Shown here: piece by piece, positions 1 to 7,577 of the stretch
Numbering within the stretch: position 1 is the stretch's first letter
How the letters are laid out: every line of letters starts with the position of its first letter
Assembly: GCF_003289945.1 (NCBI RefSeq)
Contig: NZ_QMBP01000004.1
Location: 310,001-374,000 of the forward strand
Direction of reading: 5' to 3'
Length of the DNA stretch: 64,000 bases
Origin: Mesorhizobium hawassense
Lineage (GTDB): Bacteria; Pseudomonadota; Alphaproteobacteria; Rhizobiales; Rhizobiaceae
Program-made: the position numbers and the translations under genes
Notes under the pieces: model-generated
Told to the model about the DNA's origin: nothing
Seen by the model: only the letters and a program-made list of their open reading frames with translations
The model's database searches: none

Positions 1-18
1 ACGGTGAAACGCTCTAGA
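1..18. repeat. Partial rhizobial intergenic palindrome (family A), right end only
   Basis: The first bases, ending GAAACGCTCTA, match the right end of the repeat at 22783-22882 (GTGAAACGCTCT). The rest of the copy lies left of the window. It sits just downstream of the stop codon of the minus-strand gene at 51-1436. Confidence 0.6.
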
Positions 19-50
19 AAATCGACCTGAAGCAAAGCCTGGGCCGAGGC

Positions 51-1436
51 TCAGGTCGCCTTGATCAGCGCCCGGCCGATCTTGCGCCATCGGGCGTTTT
101 CGCGAACCAGTTTCAGGTCGTCGGTCGTCTCGGCAAATGTCCGCGAACGATATTGCCGGAGCAGATGCGGGAAGAGCGCCCCTTCCGGCAGGCCGGCGAG
201 TTGCTCGCGGACCGAGATCCTTTCATCGATGACCCGCATGCCCCAGGCATTTTCCCGAACCTGCAACTCCGCGGCCAGATCGCGCTCTTCCGGCTCGTTT
301 TCGTCCAGCGCAGCCAGCAGGATCGAGTGGAAAATCGCTACATAGCCAATCTGTCTCAGGCCGCCCACGACCCGCACACGCGGCAATATGGCGAGAACGA
401 GGAACATCAGGAACAAGTTCGGCAGCAGCACGCCGTCGAGCAGCGCCCGCCTGAGATGCAGCCGCTCGAACGGGATAGAGAGGCCGTGCGGCCTGTCGGG
501 CTCGATCAGGTGCCCGTCCTCGAGGACGAGCTTGCGCACGCGCTCCTCGCGGATACCCCAGAAATAGGCCGTGGAATTGGGCAGGAATCTGCCAAACGGG
601 CCCGATGCGGCCTCTTGCAAGGCACGTTCGAGACGCTGGCGCCTTGCGGGCTCGATGAGCAGCCTGGAAAGAAGGCTGCCGTCATGTTCCAGATGCCGGG
701 CCATGGCAGCCGCGGCAAGCCGGTCGTCGATGAAAACCGGCAGGGCCATGCCGGAACAATCCCATTTGGCGACCAGATCCTCGTTGAGGGCTGTCAGCGC
801 GTCGGCGGCGGTTCCAAACACCTTGTCATGGCTGGCAAGCAGTGTGCCCAGCCAGCGGCTGGCATCCGTTTCGTCGCCCACCGCTTCGAGCGCGCGCTTG
901 TTGAGGGAGACAGGACCGGCCACGCAGGCACTTTTGCGGCACAGTTTGTGGCGCCCCATGCCAAACAGGTTGACCTTGTCGTCGCCGACATCGAGCCATC
1001 CCGGCCCCTCCCGGCCAATTGTCTCCATGGTCATAGTCGTTCCCACGAAGCCGAAGAAGGCCGACAGCCCGTTTTCGACCGCGCCGAGCCAGGCAAGCAG
1101 GACGGCATCGAAGGTGATCCGGTCCATCAGAAGCAGGCAATGCAGGCCGGACTGAATCACCGGCCTGTGCTCGAATTCGTCGAGGGCCTTGCCGATCGCG
1201 TCAGGCTGCATGATCACGCCGAGGCGCTGATGCAGGACTTCGCGCAGGATCGAGCGGGCAGCGATCGCCGGGCCGGATGCAGGCCTTGCCACCGGCCGCC
1301 ACAGATGACGGGCGTAATCGGAAACCGGTGCATCCCAGTTCTGCTCGATGTCACGCACGACTTCCGGGCAGAGCAGCGACAGCACAGCCAGAATTTCCGC
1401 CGGGGGCTTAGGGGCTGGGTCAAATACGGCGGTCAT
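51..1436 (-). CDS. Unrecognised 461-aa protein
   Basis: I do not recognise this family. It is a single long open frame of 461 codons with codon use like its neighbours, so I call it a real gene. It has no signal peptide. One hydrophobic stretch (LLPNLFLMFLVLAILP, about residues 340-355) could be a membrane segment or a buried helix. There are several Cys and His residues (for example in HKLCRKSAC, about residues 163-171), but no metal-site pattern I can name. The start is ATG at 1436. It stands alone: a 104-bp gap separates it from the GNAT gene upstream on the same strand, and a repeat follows its stop. Confidence 0.6.
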   Translation of the reverse strand: MTAVFDPAPKPPAEILAVLSLLCPEVVRDIEQNWDAPVSDYARHLWRPVARPASGPAIAARSILREVLHQRLGVIMQPDAIGKALDEFEHRPVIQSGLHCLLLMDRITFDAVLLAWLGAVENGLSAFFGFVGTTMTMETIGREGPGWLDVGDDKVNLFGMGRHKLCRKSACVAGPVSLNKRALEAVGDETDASRWLGTLLASHDKVFGTAADALTALNEDLVAKWDCSGMALPVFIDDRLAAAAMARHLEHDGSLLSRLLIEPARRQRLERALQEAASGPFGRFLPNSTAYFWGIREERVRKLVLEDGHLIEPDRPHGLSIPFERLHLRRALLDGVLLPNLFLMFLVLAILPRVRVVGGLRQIGYVAIFHSILLAALDENEPEERDLAAELQVRENAWGMRVIDERISVREQLAGLPEGALFPHLLRQYRSRTFAETTDDLKLVRENARWRKIGRALIKAT

Positions 1437-1540
1437 TGGCCTCGTCTAACCGCTTGCGCTGCAAACGCCAAGGGAGACCAGACTTGCTGGATGCGGCCGC
1501 CCCACAACAAAGATCGTCCACTCTATCGAAACAGCGGATA

Positions 1541-2065
1541 TCAGAACCGCAACCGGGCCATGCTCAGCAGATCGTGGTACTGCCCGTCGGTAAAACCGGC
1601 CTTCACATGCCGACCTTCGACCTCGAAGCCGTGGCTCGTGTAGAGACGGACGGCCGGTTCGTTGTCGGCATAGACGGTCAATTCGACCCGCTTCAGCGCG
1701 CGCCAGTTGTCGGCCACATCAAGCAGCGCGCCAAGTATGGCAGAGCCGATGCCCTTGCCGACGAAGGCATCGTCAAGGCCTATATTGATCTCGCCGATAT
1801 GCGAACGGCGCGGCGAACTCTGCGCGACCAGGCTGCCATGGCCGACGACCTTGCCGTCCAGCTCGGCAACGATCCAGGTGGTTTCCTGGCCGGACTTGGC
1901 GATGCGCCGCTCGACCTGCTCCACCATTTCGAAGGGCATCCTGAGCGTGCCCGAGCGGAAGCCTGGCATGTTGAAGATGGCGCAAAGTGCCTCCGCGTCG
2001 CTTGGTCGGACGGACCGGAGCTGCGGCTGGATTTTCTCGGAGGAAGGCGAGGTCGTGCTGGTCAT
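1541..2065 (-). CDS. GNAT family N-acetyltransferase
   Basis: This 174-aa protein has the layout of a Gcn5-related N-acetyltransferase. An N-terminal RSVRPSDAEALCAIF begins beta1/alpha1, a central EINIGLDDAFVGKGIGSAIL supplies beta4 and the acetyl-CoA pyrophosphate loop (the Q/RxxGxG/A variant reads VGKGIG), and a C-terminal ELTVYADNEPAVRLYTSHGFEVEG is the classic beta5-alpha4 end. The family moves an acetyl group from acetyl-CoA to a small-molecule or protein amine; the acceptor cannot be told from sequence. It starts at ATG 2065, right beside a palindromic repeat, and appears monocistronic. Confidence 0.85.
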   Translation of the reverse strand: MTSTTSPSSEKIQPQLRSVRPSDAEALCAIFNMPGFRSGTLRMPFEMVEQVERRIAKSGQETTWIVAELDGKVVGHGSLVAQSSPRRSHIGEINIGLDDAFVGKGIGSAILGALLDVADNWRALKRVELTVYADNEPAVRLYTSHGFEVEGRHVKAGFTDGQYHDLLSMARLRF

Positions 2066-2080
2066 GGCGTTCCCGGCTAC

Positions 2081-2179
2081 AGCAATTCCAGGAAAAGGGT
2101 GAGCGGTTTTCCGCCCGGAATTGCATCAGAACAAGTGATAGAGCAGTTCGCCGTTTCCTTGAAACGGCGAACTGCTCTA
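2081..2179. repeat. Rhizobial intergenic palindromic repeat, family A, full copy
   Basis: A 99-bp element with two nested inverted repeats. GCAATTCC at 2082-2089 pairs with GGAATTGC at 2117-2124. GAGCAGTTCGCCGTTTC at 2141-2157 pairs perfectly with GAAACGGCGAACTGCTC at 2161-2177 around a 3-nt loop. The same arrangement recurs at 22783-22882, and the right end at 1-18. This is the RIME-like mosaic type common between genes in Mesorhizobium and relatives. Confidence 0.8.
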
Positions 2180-2243
2180 AGGCAATCGGCCCGGCACGAT
2201 GCACCGGACGTCACCTGAAAATCCAGCCGTCTCTGCAAACCTA

Positions 2244-3095
2244 TTATACCGACTGCGAGCCAAAATACCGGGAGGCCGCATAGAGTTTGAAGGCGCCGCT
2301 GATGCCGATCCAGCCGAAAAGGGCGAGCCAGCACAATGTCTTCGCCGCCGCCCAGTCGATCTTGTGCACTTGGGCGTCAGTGATCACGAGGCCAAGGATG
2401 GCAAGCAGGCCGACCAGAAACTGCGCCAGGCCGAGCACCAGCACTTCTTCGCGCGGCGCGCTTTTCCGGACGAGATATGTGCCGCCGGCGCCGGCGAGGA
2501 AGATGGCGCTGTAGACCTGGGCGTGGAAGGGATCGACCGGCCATGGCCAGCTGCTGCTGACTGCCAGGGGAAACAGCAACATGCCGACGCCATAGAGCCC
2601 AAGGATGGCCGTTTCCACCAGCATATAGCCGCGCCATGCGGGGTTTAGGGTCACGCCTTTTACTGAAGGACGGCCTCTGCCCCGCCACAGGAACAGCCCT
2701 GATACCGCGGCCGAGGCAAGATAGACCAGGAACCAGAGCCAGGCCGCTTTGCGCGCGAAATTGAAATAGCCGAGATTGACGAAAGAAGCCGCCGACACGA
2801 TGACGGTGAAGATGAAGGCCATGACGAGCACCAGCCTGCCGGGCGACCAGCGATTCCACAACAACAGCGCCGCCATCACCGCCATTTCGGCGGTGTAGAA
2901 GCCGCCGAGGAAGCGAGCACTGAACGGCGTGACGGGCCAGGGCCAGCGCGGCTTGACCAGTTCAGGCGCGAAAAACAGGCCGGCACCCACGATCAGGACG
3001 ATGATAACCCCAGCGGAGAAAAGGCGCAGGGCTGCGGGAAATGGCGGGTTGTCGGATGTCGGCATGGGAGAGAGCCCCGAGGATGAATGCCCCAT
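2244..3095 (-). CDS. Polytopic membrane protein with internal duplication
   Basis: A 283-aa protein with about eight hydrophobic segments and no recognised domain. The motif WPWPVxPFxA occurs twice, at about residues 51-60 and again after residue 180, each followed by a membrane segment, which suggests that two four-helix halves arose by duplication. ATG is available at 3095 and at 3065 (MPTSD); neither has a convincing ribosome-binding site, so the start is uncertain. It is flanked by a repeat element downstream and lies divergent to the cyclase gene at 3272. Function unknown. Confidence 0.65.
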   Translation of the reverse strand: MGHSSSGLSPMPTSDNPPFPAALRLFSAGVIIVLIVGAGLFFAPELVKPRWPWPVTPFSARFLGGFYTAEMAVMAALLLWNRWSPGRLVLVMAFIFTVIVSAASFVNLGYFNFARKAAWLWFLVYLASAAVSGLFLWRGRGRPSVKGVTLNPAWRGYMLVETAILGLYGVGMLLFPLAVSSSWPWPVDPFHAQVYSAIFLAGAGGTYLVRKSAPREEVLVLGLAQFLVGLLAILGLVITDAQVHKIDWAAAKTLCWLALFGWIGISGAFKLYAASRYFGSQSV

Positions 3096-3271
3096 GGACC
3101 ATCATAGTGCCGCTTGCGGCCGGTGAAAATCGGCCGAATGGAAATTGAACTGTCACCAGGCTTAGCTATTCGAATGACAGTACGGTTCGTTTCGACGTAA
3201 AATGCGGCACTCGGACCAAAGACCGGTCCGGTCAACACTCCTCGGGGGGCGCATATTCCGGAGCCGGCACG

Positions 3272-4687
3272 ATGAACGAAGCCCAGGATCTGTTCTCGCT
3301 TCTGCGGCAATCGACCGATATCGATCCACAGGCAATCGATGCGATCAAGCGAACCGTCGCGGAGGGCAAGGACCGGGAACTTTGCCGCATCAATGCGCCA
3401 ACCTTCGCCGCCAAGCATGGCCTCGACGAGGAACGCGCCATCGGCGCTTTTCTCCATGCGGCACGGGTGGGCATCTTCGACATTTCCTGGAATGTTCTAT
3501 GCCCCGGCTGTGGCGGCGTGCTCGACACCAACGCGACGCTGAAGACCCTGCAGAAGGACGAATACACCTGCGCGCTGTGCTCGGAGGGTTATTCGCCGAC
3601 CCTCGACGAGATGGTCGAGGTGACATTCACCGTCAGTCCCCGCGTTCGCAGGATTGCCGCCCACAATCCACACGAACTGCCGTTGATGGAATATTTTCGC
3701 CAGATCTACTGGGGTTCCGGCGTCGATCTACCGGAAGAGGATTTCGCGAAGACGATGGAAGCGTTCTCGCTGGAGGATATCGAACTTGCACCCGGTGAAC
3801 GGGCGGTTCTGCAAATACAGCTTCCGCCCGAATTCATCATCGTCTTCGAGCCGGTCACCCATTCAGTGCAGTTCATCGACGTGAAGGGCGAGGCAACAAG
3901 CGAGCGCCGAAGCCTCTCTTTGGTCTTCGACCGCGACCATATCCAGAACCAGACGCTGGAGATGCAACCCGGCCCGTTGCGCATTTCGCTGGAAAACAGG
4001 ACCGACACTCGCGCGCTGCCGACGGTCTTCATCGCCGGCCACGAATTGCATGATCTCCTGGGCAAACGCCGGCCGTTCCTGACGGCCAAGCGCCTGCTCA
4101 CCAACCAGACGTTCCGCGATCTCTATCGCACGGATACGCTCGACATAAACCAGCGCCTGAAGATCACCAGCCTGACCTTCCTGTTCACCGACCTGCGCGG
4201 ATCGACCGCGCTTTACGAGCGGGTGGGCGACCTTTCGGCCTTCGATCTCGTGCGCGCGCATTTCCAGGTTCTGCACGAGATCGTCGCGGCTGAGGCAGGC
4301 GCGGTGGTGAAGACGATCGGGGATGCGGTGATGGCGACCTTCGCGACGCCTGACCGCGCGGTTGCCGCGGCTCTCAGGATGCGCGATGCCATGCGTGCGC
4401 TCAACGACAAGAGCGGACGCGAGGATCTGCTGCTCAAGATCGGAGTCCATGCCGGCCCCTGCATCGCCGTGTCCATGAACGAACGGCAGGACTATTTCGG
4501 CCAGACGGTCAACATTGCCTCGCGGGTCCAGAACCTCGCCAACGCGCAGGCGATCTTCGCCACCCGCGCGGTGGTCGACGACAATCTCACTGCCGATCTG
4601 TTGCACAGGAACGCGCTGACGCCGGTGCCCCACGAGGTCTCGCTGCGCGGCATTGAGCAAGAGGTAGCGGTATACACGATCCCCTGA
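3272..4687 (+). CDS. Class III adenylate/guanylate cyclase with N-terminal DUF5939-type zinc-ribbon region
   Basis: A 471-aa soluble protein. The N-terminal ~290 residues look like DUF5939, with paired CPGC (77-80) and CALC (100-103) that would form a zinc ribbon. The C-terminal class III catalytic domain (about 300-471) shows FLFTDLRGST with metal ligand Asp307, TIGDAVMATF with Asp351, IGVHAGP and DYFGQTVNIASR. It should make cAMP (or cGMP) from the nucleoside triphosphate; substrate choice was not resolved. No membrane segment is visible, so it is likely a cytoplasmic sensor cyclase. Start ATG 3272 follows a GGAG sequence. It is one of four cyclase-like genes in the first 33 kb. Confidence 0.88.
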   Translation: MNEAQDLFSLLRQSTDIDPQAIDAIKRTVAEGKDRELCRINAPTFAAKHGLDEERAIGAFLHAARVGIFDISWNVLCPGCGGVLDTNATLKTLQKDEYTCALCSEGYSPTLDEMVEVTFTVSPRVRRIAAHNPHELPLMEYFRQIYWGSGVDLPEEDFAKTMEAFSLEDIELAPGERAVLQIQLPPEFIIVFEPVTHSVQFIDVKGEATSERRSLSLVFDRDHIQNQTLEMQPGPLRISLENRTDTRALPTVFIAGHELHDLLGKRRPFLTAKRLLTNQTFRDLYRTDTLDINQRLKITSLTFLFTDLRGSTALYERVGDLSAFDLVRAHFQVLHEIVAAEAGAVVKTIGDAVMATFATPDRAVAAALRMRDAMRALNDKSGREDLLLKIGVHAGPCIAVSMNERQDYFGQTVNIASRVQNLANAQAIFATRAVVDDNLTADLLHRNALTPVPHEVSLRGIEQEVAVYTIP

Positions 4688-4708
4688 AGCCTTGGGGCGG
4701 CTGGCCCC

Positions 4709-5188
4709 TCACACGCGCCTGCAGATGAAATAACGATCGGCGGGCACCGAAGGCGGCGGCGGGAGGCGTTGCAACTGCGGGTGATCGAGCGGCGTGCCGC
4801 TGACCGCGATGCCGCCGACGCGAAGCAGGCGCGCGGTCAGATCGGGAAGCCAGGTAGAGGTCACTGCATCGCGATCCTCATAGCCGGTGCCGATGTCGGC
4901 ATGAACAAGAGCGGCGTCGATGCCAATGAACCTGCTCGCCGTCTCGCGTATTTCGCCGAGCACGAGGTTTTCAGCTTCGGGAATTGAGCTGGCGTGCGCG
5001 GCCAGCGCGCGGTCGAACGCCACGATCCGGCGTCCGGGCAGGCGCTCGCGCAGATGGTGGAACGTCCGGCCATTACCGAGGCCGAGCTCGAGCACGGGGC
5101 CCTCCATCTTCGCCACCTCGGCGCAGACTTGATCGAGAATGTCGCGCTGTGCGGTCAGCCTGCGGATGAAACTCTCGAGGCGACTCAT
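4709..5188 (-). CDS. Small class I SAM-dependent methyltransferase-like protein
   Basis: A 159-aa protein if started at ATG 5188 (MSRLESFIRRL). The open frame continues upstream to 5356, but that extension is low-complexity and lacks a ribosome site. Motif I of the Rossmann methyltransferase fold is clear (VLELGLGNGRTFHHL, about residues 31-45), followed by an acidic residue after beta2 (IVAFDRALAAH) and HADIGTGYED at the motif III/IV region. The fold binds S-adenosylmethionine; the acceptor is unknown. It is convergent with the cyclase gene at 3272-4687. Confidence 0.75.
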   Translation of the reverse strand: MSRLESFIRRLTAQRDILDQVCAEVAKMEGPVLELGLGNGRTFHHLRERLPGRRIVAFDRALAAHASSIPEAENLVLGEIRETASRFIGIDAALVHADIGTGYEDRDAVTSTWLPDLTARLLRVGGIAVSGTPLDHPQLQRLPPPPSVPADRYFICRRV

Positions 5189-5398
5189 ATGCGTTTGTGT
5201 GTCCTGAACCAGCTTGGCGGATCGGCAATGCCCGCGACCAGAACGGTTCGCGGGTGTAACCCGAGGGCGACGTATTAAACCCGATCGAGCCTCGCCGCAT
5301 ATAGAGGCCAACGATGAACACTGCAACAACCCGAACGGGCTGTCGGCAAGGATCATAGCGGGTGGGTCGGCCGCCCGGCGAGCGGCGCGATTGCGACA

Positions 5399-6580
5399 TC
5401 ACTTGTAGGGGTCCGCGGCGTCCCGTAGGCCGTCGCCGAGGAAGTTGAACGCCAGGATGACGAGAATGACGGGAAGCATCGGCAAAAGCAGCCACGGATA
5501 GAACGCGATCACGCTGACGCTGCGCGCTTCGGTGAGCAGGATGCCCCAGCTGGTAGTCGGCGCCCTCAGGCCGAGCCCGAGGAAGCTCAGCGCCGTCTCG
5601 CCAAGGATCATGCCGGGTATGGAAATCGTCGCCGTCGCGATCAGATGCGACATGAAGCCGGGAATGAGGTGCCGCCGGATAATGCGGCTGCTGCTGGCGC
5701 CCATCAATTGCGCGGCCAGAACGTAATCCTCCTCGCGCAAGGCGAGAAGCTTTGAACGCACGGCCCGCGCCAGTCCGGTCCAGTGGAGCAGCCCGAGGAT
5801 GACGGTGATGCCGAAATAGATCAGGATCGGACTCCAGGTTATCGGCATGATCGCCGCCAGAGCCAGCCATAGCGGAATGCTGGGGATCGACTGCAGAACT
5901 TCGATTATCCGTTGAACGATCAGGTCGAAGACACCGCCGTGATAACCGGCCAGTCCGCCGATGACGATGCCGAGCAGGAAGCTGACACTGATGCCGACGA
6001 GGCCGATCGTCAGTGAAATGCGTGCGCCATAGATGATGCGCGAGAACACATCGCGCCCCAACCTGTCGGTGCCGGCCAGAAACAGCTGGCCGTTTTCGGC
6101 AGGGCAGACAAAATGCCTGTCACCTTCGATCACGCCCCAGAACCGGTAGCTATCGCCCCTGCAGAAGAAACGGATGCGCTGAACATCATCCTGTTTGTCG
6201 ATGTAGTTGCGCTTGAGCGTGTCCATGTCCAGCGTCATCTGGCGGCCATAGACGAACGGCCCGACGAACTGGCCATTGTGGAACAGGTGCACCCGCTGCG
6301 GCGGCGAATAGATGTAGTCCATGTTGCGCGTGTGCAGATTGTATGGCGCCAGGAACTCGCAGATCAGTATCCCTAGATAAAGCGCCGCCAGGAATATGCC
6401 GGATATGAGGGCAAGCCTGTGCCGTCGGAATTTCCACCACATCAGCCGCAACTGCGACGCCTGAAAGACCTTCGACTGCTCCGGCGTCATCGCCTCGACC
6501 GACTGCAGGTCAAAGGGCGCAATGGAAACGTAGTGTTGCAGTGGAGCACCCGGAGCGGGCAGCGGCGATTGCGTGTTCAT
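5399..6580 (-). CDS. Oligopeptide-type ABC transporter permease (OppC/YejE-like)
   Basis: A 393-aa inner-membrane permease. A first transmembrane segment near residue 60 is followed by a long periplasmic loop (about 75-165), then TDRLGRDVFSRIIYGARISL, the signature that opens the BPD permease domain, and five more membrane segments. The EAA-type loop reads REEDYVLAAQLMGASSSRIIRRHLIP. The long loop and overall size resemble YejE more than DppC. It is the last gene of a four-gene minus-strand operon and overlaps the upstream permease stop by 4 nt (6577-6580). It would import peptides or peptide-like solutes. Confidence 0.88.
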   Translation of the reverse strand: MNTQSPLPAPGAPLQHYVSIAPFDLQSVEAMTPEQSKVFQASQLRLMWWKFRRHRLALISGIFLAALYLGILICEFLAPYNLHTRNMDYIYSPPQRVHLFHNGQFVGPFVYGRQMTLDMDTLKRNYIDKQDDVQRIRFFCRGDSYRFWGVIEGDRHFVCPAENGQLFLAGTDRLGRDVFSRIIYGARISLTIGLVGISVSFLLGIVIGGLAGYHGGVFDLIVQRIIEVLQSIPSIPLWLALAAIMPITWSPILIYFGITVILGLLHWTGLARAVRSKLLALREEDYVLAAQLMGASSSRIIRRHLIPGFMSHLIATATISIPGMILGETALSFLGLGLRAPTTSWGILLTEARSVSVIAFYPWLLLPMLPVILVILAFNFLGDGLRDAADPYK

Positions 6581-7575
6581 TTGGTGCTGCCGCCCTGCAG
6601 ACGAATTCGCGGATCAAGCAGCGCCAGCGCGATGTCGGAAATCAGGACACCGATGACCGTCAGGAAGGCGAGGAACATCAGGAACGACCCTGCCAGATAC
6701 ATGTCCTGGCTTTGCAGCGCCCTGATCAGCATCGGTCCGGTCGTTTCCAAGGACAGCACGATCGCGGTGATTTCGGCGCCGGAGATGATGGCCGGCAGGA
6801 TGGAGCCTATGTCGGAAATGAAGAAATTGAGCGCCATGCGCAACGGATATTTGACCAGCGCCTTGAAGGGATGAAGGCCCTTGGCGCGGGCGGTCACGAC
6901 ATATTGCTTGTGAAGCTCGTCGAGCAGATTGGCGCGCAGCCGTCGGATCATGCTTGCCGTGCCGCCGGTGCCGATGATCAAGACCGGGATCCAGAGATGG
7001 GCGAGGATCGACTTCGCCTTGGCCCAGCTCATCGGCTCGCCGAGATATTGCTGGTCCATGAGATGGCCGATGGACGTGCCGAACCAGATGTTGGCGAAAT
7101 ACATCAGGATCAGCGCCAGCATGAAATTCGGAATGGCAAGGCCGAGAAGGCCGAAGAAAGTCAGGCCGTAGTCGCCCCAGCTGTATTGATGGGTGGCTGA
7201 GTACATGCCGATCGGAAAGGCGATGAGCCAGGTGACGATGATCGTGACGAAGGAAACCAGCACGGTCAGCCACATTCGGTCCCCGATGACGTCCCGAACC
7301 GGCAGCTCATACTCGAAGGAATAGCCGAAATCGCCGTGCAGCATCCCGCCGACCCAGTAGAAGTAGCGAATGACCGGCGGCTTGTCGAAACCATACTCCT
7401 TCCGCATCATCTCGATGCGATCGGAATCCACCGCTTCGCCCTGAGCCCGAAGCTCGGCGACATAGCTGTCGAAATAGTCGCCCGGGGGAAGCTCGATGAT
7501 CGTGAACACCAGCGCCGAAATGATCAGCAGCGTTGGAACCATTACAGCAATGCGCCAGACAATGTATCGAAGCAC
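6577..7575 (-). CDS. Oligopeptide-type ABC transporter permease (OppB/YejB-like)
   Basis: A 332-aa permease with six predicted membrane segments. The N-terminal MLRYIVWRIAVMVPTLLIIS and the segment GLLGLAIPNFMLALILMYF are typical of OppB/YejB. The cytoplasmic EAA loop reads ELHKQYVVTARAKGLHPFKAL. It begins 2 nt after the stop of the binding protein gene and overlaps the following permease by 4 nt, so translation is probably coupled. It pairs with the product of 5399-6580 to form the membrane channel. Confidence 0.88.
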   Translation of the reverse strand: MLRYIVWRIAVMVPTLLIISALVFTIIELPPGDYFDSYVAELRAQGEAVDSDRIEMMRKEYGFDKPPVIRYFYWVGGMLHGDFGYSFEYELPVRDVIGDRMWLTVLVSFVTIIVTWLIAFPIGMYSATHQYSWGDYGLTFFGLLGLAIPNFMLALILMYFANIWFGTSIGHLMDQQYLGEPMSWAKAKSILAHLWIPVLIIGTGGTASMIRRLRANLLDELHKQYVVTARAKGLHPFKALVKYPLRMALNFFISDIGSILPAIISGAEITAIVLSLETTGPMLIRALQSQDMYLAGSFLMFLAFLTVIGVLISDIALALLDPRIRLQGGSTK

Positions 7576-7577
7576 GC

